Shown here: positions 1 to 11,362 of the stretch, piece after piece
How positions within the stretch are numbered: the first letter of the stretch is position 1
Layout: the number at the start of each line of letters is the position of its first letter
From: Oscarella lobularis
Taxonomy: Eukaryota; Porifera; Homoscleromorpha; Homosclerophorida; Oscarellidae
Length of the DNA stretch: 64,000 nt
Direction: 5' to 3'
NCBI RefSeq assembly: GCF_947507565.1
Contig: NC_089175.1
Span: forward strand, 186,001 to 250,000
Position numbers and translations under genes: made by a program
The notes under the pieces: generated by a model
What the model was told of the DNA's origin: nothing
Seen by the model: the letters and a program-made list of their open reading frames with translations, nothing else
The model's database searches: none

Positions 1-980
1 GTGTAGATGAAAGGACCAAAGAAAGACACGATAGAAGGAACAAACATAGTAGCAGCAAAAAAGTCCTGAAACGAAACACTTTTGCTTATTTCAAAACCTC
101 TCTTGGAGTTGGCCATCAGATAAGCATTCAATGACGTAAACAGCAACAATGGAATCGAAACTAGAAATATCGCAGTCATCAGCCTTATTCCCTCTTGGTT
201 TCGAATCTGCCTATTGTCCCGTAGTTTCCTGCACACAAAAACGACTGTTGCAATGTAGAATGATGTCATTGCTATAGCTACGAAAAAATAAGAGGAATCT
301 GTGATCACTTGTCCCAAACGATGAGAGGGATATTCTCCAAATTGAAAGAAAGTTCCGCATTTTGCCAGACCTATTGAAATGTTGTGACTTTCGTGAAGAA
401 GTTGATTGTAAGTGTAAGAGTGTAGTTCTCCAGACGTAGACAGTGCGAACGAAATTAGCCACTCCACGACAAGAAGAATACCTAGACTTCTTTTTCCCGC
501 CGAAATTCTTCGGCCACAGCATCCAACAATTTGCATAAATCCTAGAAAGATTATTGTTACGTACAGCATCGCCCAGAGGAAGATCGCCGCATTTGCGATC
601 ACGCGCGACGTCCAGCATAGACGAGCCATCAGAAGTGACACATACGCACACCAGTTCTTTCGTCGTTTCATCACAGCAACGAGTAGAATTCTTCCCAGAG
701 ACAAGAGAATGTCCGACAAGGCTAAATTGATAACGAGAATAGAGTGAGGACTTCGATTAGAGCTACATCTCCAGACAATCACCGCAACATTGAAAAGGAT
801 AGCGAGACCTGAAATGAGCAGCAAACCCACCGCAACCCCAGGACGAGAAGCGATGATGTTGTAGAACAGAAACGAAAGCCGAAGTTCCATTTCAAAAGGC
901 GTCGGTTCCGTCCCACTACTATCGTTTAGTCGCATCTTGAAGATTTCACAGTAAGAAGGATCAGTGGAAGAAACTGACAT
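1..980 (-). CDS. Rhodopsin-like GPCR, copy 1 (3' end outside window)
   Basis: Seven-transmembrane receptor of the plasma membrane. The frame is open from an ATG at 978-980 to the window edge (about 326 codons), so the C-terminus is missing here. It is co-linear and very similar to the complete copy at 1492-2643, including a TM2 motif LALSDILLSLGR and the loop-4 region RRISAGKRS. There is no DRY triplet after TM3, and the TM7 end reads GPFIYT instead of NPxxY, so it is a divergent class-A-like receptor whose ligand cannot be guessed. Single exon as far as seen. Copy 1 and copy 2 also share their 5' flank, showing that the promoter was duplicated with the gene. Confidence 0.75.
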   Translation of the reverse strand, partial: MSVSSTDPSYCEIFKMRLNDSSGTEPTPFEMELRLSFLFYNIIASRPGVAVGLLLISGLAILFNVAVIVWRCSSNRSPHSILVINLALSDILLSLGRILLVAVMKRRKNWCAYVSLLMARLCWTSRVIANAAIFLWAMLYVTIIFLGFMQIVGCCGRRISAGKRSLGILLVVEWLISFALSTSGELHSYTYNQLLHESHNISIGLAKCGTFFQFGEYPSHRLGQVITDSSYFFVAIAMTSFYIATVVFVCRKLRDNRQIRNQEGIRLMTAIFLVSIPLLLFTSLNAYLMANSKRGFEISKSVSFQDFFAATMFVPSIVSFFGPFIY

Positions 981-1126
981 CTCCGATCGCCTACGATCCT
1001 TACTCTTGAACGTAGCACTGCCGTAAACACTGGAGCATCCGCAAAGTGAGATTTGTGATTTGATCGTATACATCCGGCATTGTCTGCTTGCATGATGGTG
1101 CTATGTCTCTCGCCTCGGATTAATTT

Positions 1127-1191
1127 ATCTCTTTGCAAATTCTAAGCAAGCACGTTATCGTCTCTGCATCCCATGAAGATTTCATCATGCA
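1127..1191 (-). pseudogene. Relic of the AASDH terminal exon
   Basis: On the minus strand this stretch encodes VHDEIFMGCRDDNV followed by a premature TAG. It matches the last residues of the AASDH-like protein ending at 2797 (VHGNEIFIGCRDDNVYC). The homology ends near 1191. It shows that the GPCR duplication copied a block containing GPCR, intergenic DNA and the neighbouring gene's 3' end. No function is expected. Confidence 0.75.
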
Positions 1192-1491
1192 CCTTGCTCA
1201 AAAGAGTGGAGGAGACCCAGTAGGAGAATTCTTCGCGTTACAACGACCTATTTTCGTCTTCCCCGCGGTCTTGTTCCGACTAGCTGCTATAGACAGGAAG
1301 AGTGGCCTCTTACGCGCTCCTGAAACGCGGTGCGTCGCGCTGGAGACCCGCTTTCGTTCATGCAAAGTCAAGATAGTGGCAAATTGCATTCACGAAGGCT
1401 TGGTAGCTCGAAATCGTGCAGTTTTACCAGAGCAAACAGAAGTTCAAGGCCCGGATATAGGTAACAAAGTGCAAAGCGTGAAGCGCTCAGT
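1192..1491. other. Intergenic spacer, nothing recognised
   Basis: The spacer lies between the AASDH relic and the stop of GPCR copy 2. It has short open frames on both strands but no domain or repeat that I recognise, and it no longer resembles AASDH. Confidence 0.4.
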
Positions 1492-2643
1492 TTAGTTCCA
1501 ATCCAACGTTTCTGTGTCTGCAGTAGTATTCCAAGCTGACGTAGAAGATGTAGCGACCGGGTTTTGTAAAAGAGACCCCTCTTCTTCTAAAGCTGCAAAG
1601 CCATTGTCCTTTCTGCAGCACTTCCTACACAGAATTTTGAGCCGCCTTCTAAAGCTGCTGGTCGAAAAAGTGTAGATGAAAGGACCAAAGAAAGAAATGA
1701 TAGACGGAACAAACATAGTAGCAGCAAAAAAGTCCTGAAATGTAGAACTTTTGCTTATTTCAAGAGCTTTTTTGGAGTTGGCCATCAGATAAGCATTCGA
1801 TGACGTAAACAGCAACAGTGGAATTGTAACTAGAAATATTGCAGTCATCAGCCTTATTCCCTCCTGGTTTCGAATCTGCCTATTGTCCCGTAGTTTCCTG
1901 CACACAAAAACGACTGTTGCAATATATAATGATGCCATTGCTATCGCTGTGACAAAAAAAAAGGAATCTGAAATCACTTGGTACCAACGATGAGCGGGAT
2001 ATTCTCCGAATTCGAAGAAGGTACCGCATTTTGCCAAATTCATTGAAATGTTGTGACTTTCGTAAAAAAGTTGCTTGTAAGAGTAAGAGTGCAGTGCCCC
2101 ATACGTAGACAGTGCGAATGAAATAAGCCACTCTAGGACAAGAAGAATACTTAGACTTCTTTTTCCCGCAGATATTCTTCGACCACAGCAGCCAACAATT
2201 TGCATGAATCCTAAGACAATTATCATTACGTACAGCATCGTAGAGAGAGAGAGCGACGCTTTTGCGATCACGCGCGACGTCCAGCATAGACGAGCCGTAA
2301 AAATCGAGACGTACGCACACCACTTCTTTCGTCGCTTCATAACTGCAACAAGTAGAATTCTTCCCAGAGATAAGAGGGTGTCCGACAAAGCTAAATTGAT
2401 GACGAGAATGGAGTGAGGACTTCGATTAGAACTGCATCTCCATACAATCGCCACAACATTGAACAGGATAGCGAGACTTGAAATGAGCAGCAAACCCACC
2501 GCAACTGCCGGACGAGAAGCGATGACGTTGTAGAAAATAAACGTGAAACGACGTTCTATTTCAAAAGGCGACGGATCCGTCTCACTATCGTTTGCTTGCA
2601 CCTTGAAGCCGTCACAGTAAGAAGGCTCAGTGGAAGAAAACAT
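1492..2643 (-). CDS. Rhodopsin-like GPCR, copy 2
   Basis: Intronless 383-residue receptor starting at the ATG at 2641-2643. Hydrophobic segments fit seven TM helices: TM1 around residues 45-67, TM2 with LALSDTLLSLGR, and the last near residues 305-325. A basic Cys-rich stretch (LCRKCC) follows, consistent with a palmitoylated helix 8. A cytoplasmic loop (VCRKLRDNRQIRNQEG) is identical to copy 1. DRY and NPxxY are absent in their usual form (GPFIYTF replaces the latter). Tandem paralogue of the gene at 1-980. Ligand and coupling unknown. Confidence 0.8.
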   Translation of the reverse strand: MFSSTEPSYCDGFKVQANDSETDPSPFEIERRFTFIFYNVIASRPAVAVGLLLISSLAILFNVVAIVWRCSSNRSPHSILVINLALSDTLLSLGRILLVAVMKRRKKWCAYVSIFTARLCWTSRVIAKASLSLSTMLYVMIIVLGFMQIVGCCGRRISAGKRSLSILLVLEWLISFALSTYGALHSYSYKQLFYESHNISMNLAKCGTFFEFGEYPAHRWYQVISDSFFFVTAIAMASLYIATVVFVCRKLRDNRQIRNQEGIRLMTAIFLVTIPLLLFTSSNAYLMANSKKALEISKSSTFQDFFAATMFVPSIISFFGPFIYTFSTSSFRRRLKILCRKCCRKDNGFAALEEEGSLLQNPVATSSTSAWNTTADTETLDWN

Positions 2644-2796
2644 CTCCGATCTTCTATAATCCTTACTCTAACGCACCACTGCCGTAAACACCGACGCGTC
2701 CGGCCGCAAAGTGAGATCCATTGTCTATTTTTGTGTGAATACGCATCCGGCCCACAATACGTGCGCTTTTATACGCTCCGGATCTTTCAAGAGTTT

Positions 2797-5700
2797 CTAT
2801 TTCTTTGCTAATTCTAAGCAATACACGTTATCGTCTCTGCATCCAATGAAGATTTCGTTACCATGCACAACGGGTGACGAAAATACTTCTGATGGCATTT
2901 CTAAGCTGGCACACACTTCCCCGCTGTCCAAATCAGCCACATGCACAACTCCTCTGCTTTCACAAAAGCAAACAAAGCTAGAGTCAAAGAGACGAAATGC
3001 AAACGGTGTAGAATAGATCGGACTTTGAGGATGACAGCAAGACCACAACGGTGTCCCATTAGCAGCAGATAGGCAACGAAGCTGACAATCATGAGACCCA
3101 ATCAAAATGATTTCTGATTCTAGAGAGTTAAAAACGACGGAAGGCGACGAAAAAATCGGCCGTCCAGTAGAAAAGAACCAAAGCTAAAAAACGAATCCTT
3201 CCTTATCTATCAAAATATAATCCTACAGCTATTCTGTACCTGTTCGCCTTCGGAAGTAACACAGTAAACATTCCCATCCGTTGAACCAATGCACAACGAA
3301 CCGTTGCTCAATAACGACGGAGAAGAAAAAAACGGTCTCGGACTTGGGTAAACCCAGATCTTATGGTGGGAGTGCTAGAGAGAACACAAAGCGTGTGTTG
3401 ACGTCGTCGCGAAAGTCTAACTCCACGACTAACCAGGCAGACGCACATCAAATGCCCAGCCAGTGTGGCACCGTAAACACGACGTCGTGAGGAGTCCATA
3501 ACAGGAGAGGAAAAAAACGATCCGTTGCCTTTGATAGACGCCACCAATTCCTTGTCCTAAACGTCATCATGCCACATAAAACTTAAAAGACCACAGCTCG
3601 TGTCTGTACCTCTATACTAAGTCCAACGAGTCTGCGACTGTGAGAACCGATCCACACGTGTCCTGTCAACGGATCTACGCAGGGAGAGCTCTTCACCTCG
3701 CCACCGGTATCGAATTTCCATGCAATAGATCCAGACTCGACGTCCAACACGTAAACAAAACCATCGTAGCATCCTATAAAATACTTAAAATTTTCCAATA
3801 ATACTAATATTTTAAAAACCAACCAACAACAAGAAATTTTCCACAACGAGATAAAACTGCTGAAGATTCGATTCTATCACCAAGCAAAGCTTTCCATAAT
3901 AGAGTGCCACTATCAGCAGCCACGGAAACAAACGAATGCGAATGAGATCCAATATAAACAACGTTCCTATAGTTCACGCAGAGTCAAAACTCGATACCTA
4001 GAGTATCTATTATTAATTAATCTTACATATCTCCTAAGGTTAGCAAAGGCGAGGCATCGACGCACTTTCCAGTGTCAATTTTCCACGTCACAGACATCTG
4101 AAAGGAACCCCTCTGGCTCACCTTTCTTCCTTCTGCCCTTGAAAGCAAAAAGAATATTCGCTGTCACACCAAACACATAGGTAATACTTGAATATTTTGT
4201 CTGATTGATTTCCCCGACCGATTGAGGCGACTTTTCCTGCTAAAGAGACGGCGGTTCGACGTCGTTTCGCTGATGGAACCGAGTCCGTTTCTGGAGCAAT
4301 TTCGTCTGGCGTCCTTTGAAAAATCGATGACTCGAGATTGATATAGGAAAGGTGAAGGATTCGATCCAACAGATCGTCAAGCGATTTCTTTTGAAAAAAA
4401 GGCAATGACGCGACAATGATCTCTGCCAGATTAAGAGCGGCAAGCGACGTTCCACCCGCCTCAATAAATGACCTCTGTTTCAGCTGAGAAACATTCAATT
4501 GAGTAGACGGGAGAAAACCCTAAGGAAGAGCACCTTAGCGCAGAAAAACGACAAGGCATCCGTTCTCAACTTACTCTCCACAAATTCCAAAGCTTTTCAC
4601 GCAAATCTGATTCCGCTATTTCATCCAAAACTTCATCGTTACAATTTAGATTCAGTTTCTTTAACGATTCGGTATCTACCTTGCCTACAAAGCAAATAGT
4701 GGTCATAAAAAAACCATTCTTTCCCTTGTTCTTCTCACCATGATGAGTAAGGGGTAATTCATCCAGACGAACGATTTTGGATACGTGAGCAAACGATGGC
4801 AAGACGTCCTGCACTCTTTTCCGCAATGAACTTTCTGTCATCACTTTTCCAGACGTTTTCAATGTAACAAACAAAACCAATTGGTTTCTTTCATTTTCGA
4901 AAATAAACTTGCAAGAAGATATGCCCGGAACTTCCATAACAGCCTTAGAAAAACGTGTACACGAGCCTATATGCGTCCTGTTCTCATCTCCCTACCATGT
5001 CCAAGGAAATGAGGTTGACTCGCCTTCCGTTGAGCTTGATTTGGCTGTCCTTTCGTCCGATATAATAGATTGAACCGCTCTCCGCCACGCGTACAACATC
5101 TCCTGACGAACGCATAATCCCATTTGTCACCGCAGTCTCGTCATTAAGAAGACAGCATCGCTTTCCGCCACCTGAATATAGAAAAAAAATAGACTCACTA
5201 AATTATAATGCTATGTGTACCAATCCATAGCTCTCCTATCGTTGATTTTTCTGCCGAATAATTCTCCTTTTGTCTAACTTCAAACGTGGTGTCACTCAGG
5301 GGTTTTCCTAGCGGTACCAACGTCTCGTCTGATAGCTCCGTAATTTCGTGACAGCTTGCCCAACAGGACACTTCTGTGATGCCATACAGGTTGAATATTC
5401 GAGTTTGATTCTACAGACAATATATTGGGGAGCCTTGGACCATTATTATCCTCTCTTACTTTCTTATGTTTCCATTTCGAAATTGTCGCTGTAGATGGAC
5501 ATTGCTCTCCGCCAAAGGCAAGAATGCGAAGCTTTGACGTTTTCCCAAGTATCTAGAAACCAAATCAGGACTAATCAAGCGACGCTAAAGAACAATCCTA
5601 CTGCGCTAGATATGACGTCATCGCGAAAACCATAAAATAGTGCAGGAGTCGGCTGCAGCCAAAAAATAAATAATTTAAAAATCTCTACGTCCAATTATGT

Positions 5701-6748
5701 ATGCTCCCACCTGCATAACAGTTACGTTGTGCTTTATCAGAATATCCAAAAGAACGTTGGGCTGCCGTTTTACGACGTCACTTACAATCAATAGACAAGC
5801 GCCACTAGACAACGCACAAAACATCTAATCAAGAAGAGATTGAGCCTAATCTTCTTCTGATCTCCTATCTGGACCCACCTCTACAACAGATGGATCGAAT
5901 GTATAAGGAGAACACAACAGAACGACGTCATCGACGCCTAATTGAAAAATTCTCCTAAAAGTCGAGTTAGAGAGTTGCACTGTACTTTTTCTGTTCATAC
6001 ATCAAGTCTACTATGTTGGGTACTATGCACTCGTGAGGTACTTTGACCAATTTTGGCTCTCCCGTGCTTCCTGACGTCGACATGACGTAAGCAAGGTCGA
6101 CGTCTGACGCACAAATCAAACGCTGGGACTGATGAACGTTGATGCGAACAAGGACAATGCCAGGTGGCAATTTCTCTGACATAACTCTCTCGACATTATC
6201 AAACAGATCACAAAACTCCTAATTTTAAATATTTAATTATGTTTTTCGAGGTCTGTACTTGCCTCTAGTAAAGCTTTTGCTACGAGGCATCTCTTGATGG
6301 TTATCTTTGCGAACGATTGCGTTCTCCGTCGAGGCGGCTGAGTTCTGTCAACCGGAAAGTAAGCGGCTCCCGTTTTGATTACCCTGCGTGCAGTAAAGCA
6401 TTGCTTGAATCGCTTTTAGGGGAGAATCTTACGCCAAAATGGCGACCGGAAGTAGATGGTTTGGAAGTAAATACAGCCCAATGACCTAGTTTCGTGACGT
6501 CCTTAGCATAGGAATCGCAGGTAAAGATCACTAGTTACCTCGTTCGAAGCAACTGGACACCCGAGAGCTTCGCTCGTTCGATTTACAAGGACATCTAGAG
6601 ACTCGTAGGTGAGCGAGACTCGATTATCGTCGGAATTGTCGAAACGAATAGCTTCACGTGCACAGAACTCTCCAAATCGACTCTTGAAGAGACTGTAGAG
6701 ATTCGCCATATGGAAGCCAGGCCCGGAATAAATAGAACACGTGTCCAT
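2797..6748 (-). CDS. AASDH: Beta-alanine-activating enzyme / ACSF4-like (adenylation-carrier-PQQ)
   Basis: Multi-exon gene, ATG at 6746-6748, stop at 2797-2799. The N-terminal adenylation domain has, in order, IKTGAAYFPVD, core A3 TSGSTGEPK (near 6070), A5 NLYGITE (near 5390), GELWIG, A7/A8 YYIGRKDSQIKLNGRR (near 5060) and A10 LPLTHHGKVD. A10 only appears after removing a 53-base intron near 4690-4742. A carrier domain follows with FIEAGGTSLAA (serine for phosphopantetheine), then a PQQ/WD-like beta-propeller with repeats such as YFIGCYDGFVYVLD and FIGCRDDNVYCLE. This order is that of animal AASDH (ACSF4), which activates a beta-amino acid onto its carrier. Introns are about 50 bases (one is 49, around 6370-6420). 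The last exon was partly duplicated at 1127-1191. Confidence 0.9.
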
Positions 6749-6795
6749 CAAATAAAAATTAATTCTAGAACAATTGCACTAATTAGTAATTTTAG

Positions 6796-9700
6796 CTAAC
6801 TGCTGTCTGAATCGCTGCTATCGTCTTCTGACGTCACAGTTCCTTTTCCGGTCAGCGCCGTCGTTGAATTGCTGATGCTGAATTTTTCGCGATGGCCTTC
6901 ATCTCCCTCGCTCTCACTCGAGCTGCTGTTACTGCTGCTACTACTGCTACTACTGCTACTCGCGCCGTTCACTGAAAGCGACGACAGCTCTTCGTCTTCT
7001 TTAGCAACGACTTGAGCAACTGTGCTTGGACCCACAGCTGCAGGTTTCACTTCAGGTAATGCTACAGGTGCAGCAGGAACAGCAGAAGCAGGAGAGACAA
7101 CAGTAGTCGCTTGCTTCACATTCTTGGAGGCAGCAGACGCGGATTTTCCCTGCATCACTCCCCATAGTAATTTTACCTAAAGTATTCTCATTGCTCTACC
7201 TTAGCTGGTCTTCCAATTTTCGTTCTGCCCACCGCCTCTTCCGCCAAGAAAATTCTCTCTAAATCCACGCAATTTCTCAAGACATACAGTAAGGTATTCC
7301 CCCTACTCCACGTACCAAATTCTTCAGCCGTTCGTCTTCCGTGCAAATTAACCCACACTTTACGACTGCTATCGTAGCGAACGCACGGATCCTTTTCGTA
7401 GTGAAGCCGATCCAAAGCCCCACTAACAATCGAATAAATCTAAAATAAAATATCCCCATGTCTTCATCATTCTCGTCGTCCTATCGCACCTGCTGGTCAG
7501 TACACGTAGGCGAAACAAATTGGGACTCTTTCAAAAGAACGCAAACCTATGTACGCATATAATAGACTACTACAAGTGTCGACTCTTTTTTTTCTTTGCT
7601 ACGTACTTTCGCTCGAGTGCCTTCTCCGTTGGGCAATCGAGCAATTGCATCGCGAACTGGGGGAAACACGAATCTACTACGAGGCCTTATACATAAAACG
7701 AGCCTACTATACTCACCCAATGACAAAATATTTACAACTGGCGGACGATCGCTTATCAACATCGGATGCTCGCGAACCTTAGTCGTCGTCGCACCCTATA
7801 GAATAATAATAATAATAATAATAATAATACAATATTTTTATTGGCGAATTTGTCAAACCTTGATTGGACCCACGACAAAACGGTGACCATGCATCATATA
7901 AGTAAACGACTTGTGTGGATTTTCGAAGCGAGCGCGTTCCTGGCGAATGCCTATTTAGCAACGCACTTCGATCGCACGCCGTCTAAAACTAACCTGGGCA
8001 TGAAACAATCGTTTTTCTTCATCAGACAGAGGTCGAACGACGTAGTCCGTTCCCCTAGACACGAAAAAAATTAAGAATGATAAGGAAAGTGTCACCGGTT
8101 CCGTTTCTTTCTTTACAGAGGAGAAGCGTGCTGTAAAGATGGTTCTGTAGCCAATGGTGACGGCGCTATTGCCGCTGCTTCTGCCGTTACGGCTGCTACT
8201 GCCTTTGGCACGTACGGTTTCTTCTTCGCTTTCGTCTTTTTGACAATTTTCGCCTTCGATCCTTTGATTCCTTTCGATTTGGAAACGGCGGCGCCCTTTG
8301 AGCGCTGCCCTGGTGACGGCTTCGGACTCGCGCCGGCATAAACTATCCAAATCGTTTTATAGAAAGCGGAGAATAGGCGCGTGACGATAACCGTAAGGTC
8401 TGCGCCGTTTTGGCAGCTCAGCTCGACTTATGATGCCCTCTATTGTCACGCTGCTTGTATCTAACTCCGGATCCAACTGGCACGGGGAAAATTACATCGC
8501 TCCTTAATTAATTTGCATTTTCCTACGTCAAAATGTCTTCTACGTCTGTGATGATTTCGAAGCATTTTTAAATAATCGGCGTCGGTTAGCTCAGCACTCA
8601 ACGGCTGCTCTGGAGCATCGAGAATATCCAGAACATCAGAAATCCCGTCTGCACGCCATAAGATATATATTTACCTTACACTATTATGACTTCTTACGAG
8701 TTTGCTGTTGCAATGCAACCGGTATTTCTTCGTCAGACGACACGGGATCAACCTGAGAAAAAGGTACTGTATTAATTAATTAATTCATAGACTATGTCTT
8801 ACGCCAGCCTCTTTGTGACAATGATAAAGAATTCTGCTCAGAAAAGAAATGAGTCAGAAAACCGTGAACCCCTTTTCTTCTCCGCGAATCTCACTTCTTG
8901 TATTTAGCATCTGCCTCGTACGTAAAAGAAGCCCCGTTCTTCTGACTCCGCCGCCGTCTATGAAGTCAAATATTTTTATTTTAATTAAATCGACAAGGAG
9001 GATATTGATGACTTTCGCTTTCTTTTGACGGTTTTCCCTGGCGCAACCTTGCTTGCTTCGACAAGAAATTTCTAGAATCGTTTCACCATTAAAATTTTGT
9101 CGCTTTCATTAATTAATTAATTAATTTACCTGTCGATTCACCACAAGTTCATTTAGCAATTTATAATAATAGTTTCTTTGGAAAAACTGTTTATTAGGCG
9201 ACGTCAATTAATTAAAAGTGATAGGGGAAATATTGTGGAATGTGCTACTTGGTGTTGTTCAAATTTTGCCTTCTCTTCAAGTTGTTTCAGTTGTCGCACT
9301 GTGGGATCGTAGTCGCCCTCTGCACGAAACTTTTTTTTGGAAAATTTTGTCTATAGGAATGGACTTACTGCTCAAATTCGTCACAAATTGATCGACAGGA
9401 TTGCCAAAGTGAAAGTTTGCGTCGCCAAAGACCTCGCTAAAACACGAATTCGACCCCAGAAAAACGACATTTATGTGTACCTGATATTTTTGTCGGCGAG
9501 AATAGGATCGTTCGTATCCGATGACAATTTCGGTAGAAATTGCTATGCAGCAAGCGCGGGGCTTACGCTAGATGCAAGCTATCGCTGTTTTCTTACTCTC
9601 AGATAATGCCTCTCCTGTAAAGACAGCTTCTTGGACCACGTTTCGTACGATAGCATCTCCTTCAGAGCGTCAGGCTGTGTCGAAGAGGGCCCCTACGATT

Positions 9701-9801
9701 CTCTGCCTACGATTCGTTCGCTGCGGTCTCACTTCTTCGACTACGATCGATGGAAGGTCGATTTCTTCGTCTTTGTGCGGAAGAACGAGCCGCACCGACA
9801 T
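6796..9801 (-). CDS. NFRKB: NFRKB, INO80 complex subunit
   Basis: Nuclear subunit of the INO80 chromatin remodeller. ATG at 9799-9801 in a strong context (gccgccATG). Exons give, in order: an acidic start; a DEUBAD-like N-terminus with EMLSYETWSKKLSLQERHYL and the conserved FHFGNPV (near 9385); a Lys-rich middle; TDYVVRPLSDEEKRLFHAQ (near 8020); MMHGHRFVVGPIK (near 7880); SDRPPVVNILSL joined to VRDAIARLPNGEGTRA (near 7760-7620); and DRLHYEKDPCVRYDSSRK (near 7400). These blocks match vertebrate NFRKB in order. The tail after GRPAK is short and Ser/Glu/Asp-rich with a poly-Ser run (near 6915-6965), much shorter than the long Ser/Thr/Gln-rich vertebrate tail. Introns are about 50-90 bases; one holds an AAT microsatellite. 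An ATG at 9962 opens a short frame that may be 5' UTR or an alternative first exon. Confidence 0.88.
7802..7828. repeat. (AAT)9 microsatellite in an NFRKB intron
   Basis: Nine perfect AAT units inside the intron between the exons encoding VVGPIK and the following KVREHP block. No coding effect expected. Confidence 0.9.
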
Positions 9802-10010
9802 GGCGGCGGAAAGAAGCTCTAGCTCTAGAGCACGTTAGCGTAATCGTCATATTTGTCGATACCTCGCACGTACTCCGATAATCTACACAAAGCGTAAGAC
9901 GAAACCGTGAAGAAGAAGAAGAAAGGCGTTCACGAGGCATTCTTCGCCATCTTGAGCCATGATCATACGTCACACGCTTACATCATTTCATTGCCAAAAA
10001 TAAACTGCTG

Positions 10011-10135
10011 ACCAATCAATAGTCAAACCGGTATTCAACCGGTTTACGAATTCGCGCCTATTGGACGGTGGAACCAATCAGAGCGCTAGGTGACCCCAAC
10101 GTGACCCCAACCGACCAATGAGAGCGCTGGGTGGG
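10011..10135. promoter_or_regulatory. CCAAT-box promoter region
   Basis: Four CCAAT/ATTGG boxes: 10012-10016, 10060-10064 (inverted), 10074-10078 and 10115-10119. Two of them lie in a direct repeat (10074-10093 and 10114-10133) sharing CCAATnAGAGCGCTnGGTG. It sits between the NFRKB start (minus) and the GC-rich segment beginning near 10150. It looks like an NF-Y-type, possibly bidirectional, promoter. The CCAAT boxes are seen; the activity is inferred. Confidence 0.55.
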
Positions 10136-10149
10136 GCTACACGATTCAA

Positions 10150-10830
10150 AAGCGAAGAGCACACCGATTTTCCCTCAGTTGCGGCTGAGGGTGGATGCGG
10201 CGTGGTTCGCTACGTCTCGTTCTTGAACGGACCGGCTCGGGGGAAGGCAAAAGGCAAGTCTGGGTGTCGGATCAACGTGGCCCACGGATAATCCGTGCCG
10301 GAGCCCGTAGGCAGGGCGAAGGGGGGCTTCCGCCTCGGTACGCGCACTGGGCAGAACGATCGCTTAGGTCTTATTGTTGCTAACAAGCACGAACCGCGCT
10401 AGGCTCGAGCGGTTACGGCTTGGAGGGGGTGTTCAAAAACGGTCTGGTTGCCGGCACTTTTCTCACCCGATAGCACGATTAGACCGAGGATGATCCGGCT
10501 CAGGTGAAGGCATTTCGGGCATTGCACTGTCTTTCTTGTCGGCCTCTACAAACAGTGGTCGGCCGTTCTCCATCTCACAAGCCCCGGTTCTTCTCAGGAA
10601 GACATACCGAAGGGTTTGGTACCACCGCACCGGGAGACTCGGTATATGGGGCCGACTCTCATCCAGGTGGGTACTGATTGGGATGGCCGATGACGCGCAA
10701 CTCGCCCACACTTTTTGGAAGGGAGTCATCGCTTTGCGAAGACTTCCCTGGGCTACGACGCGTCCGAACCTCCCCGCGGTGTAGCCTGGGTAACGCGAAT
10801 ACGGACGCAACCAAAAGGTACGTATACGGA
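10150..10830. other. Unidentified GC-rich segment, possible structured RNA
   Basis: A stretch richer in G+C than the flanking introns, with no convincing protein gene. It opens with a perfect 7-bp hairpin (CCCTCAG / CTGAGGG, 10172-10191) just downstream of the CCAAT cluster. A second hairpin uses CACGG/CCGTG around 10274-10293. The longest frames (plus 10195-10383, minus 10463-10810) have no recognisable domain and atypical composition. A small non-coding RNA gene or an rDNA-like fragment are both possible; I could not match it to 5S, SRP, RNase P, MRP, 7SK or telomerase RNA with confidence. Confidence 0.3.
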
Positions 10831-11074
10831 TTAATTGACAGTGACTAATAGGATTTTTTTAGGTCGCGCAGTGAAGGAAAACGACGATGAAGACAGAAGG
10901 AGGGAAGAAAAGACACGTAGAATAATATTATTTTTATTCGATTATTGGATTTTTTTAGTGAGGGTAAATCGCTGTGTGTTGAAATAAAAAAATGTGCACA
11001 GTCTAACCTTGTGTCCGTCGCGTATTCGTCCATACAACTCATCTCGGACTTTCATCGCTTGCCTCTACCTTCCC

Positions 11075-11362
11075 ATGTCGGAAAAACGCCAATTGGATCG
11101 CAAGCTAAGCGAGAATTTAGTCCGTAGCGCTTTTCACGCGATTCGCCAAAGAAATGCGCTCAGAACCGAAATCGCGAGGCCTATAATTTCCTTTTCTGAC
11201 CTAAAGATGCTTGCACAAGTAACAGGGCTCGGTGAGGAAGACGAAATAGCGAAGCCAAGAAATGCAGTGAATGCACGTCTCGGATGGAGTTTCTCAGACC
11301 TGCTGAGACGATCCTTGGAGATCAAAGAAAAAAATTTAGCTCACAGTGTGGGGAGTTTCTAA
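11075..11362 (+). CDS. Hypothetical small protein
   Basis: Open frame of 95 codons from an ATG at 11075. It is charged and predicted mostly helical (starts MSEKRQLDRKLSENL), with no TM segment and no domain I recognise. The frame is also open upstream without another clear signal. It stands alone between the GC-rich segment and the integrin 3' end. It may be a real short gene or chance; confidence is low. Confidence 0.25.
   Translation: MSEKRQLDRKLSENLVRSAFHAIRQRNALRTEIARPIISFSDLKMLAQVTGLGEEDEIAKPRNAVNARLGWSFSDLLRRSLEIKEKNLAHSVGSF

Noticed and set aside
10195-10480. RNase P RNA
   Set aside because: GGCAAGTCTGGG and GGCAGAACGATCGCTTAGG look a little like the two P4 strands, but the strands do not pair properly and other conserved regions are missing.
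10160-10480. Telomerase RNA
   Set aside because: The start (TTGCGG...GGGTGG) and CCAAT promoter recall vertebrate TERC, but no CTAACCCTA-type template is present.
10463-10810. 115-residue minus-strand frame in the GC-rich segment
   Set aside because: Its composition is like frames that arise by chance in structured RNA or rDNA-like sequence; no start context or domain.
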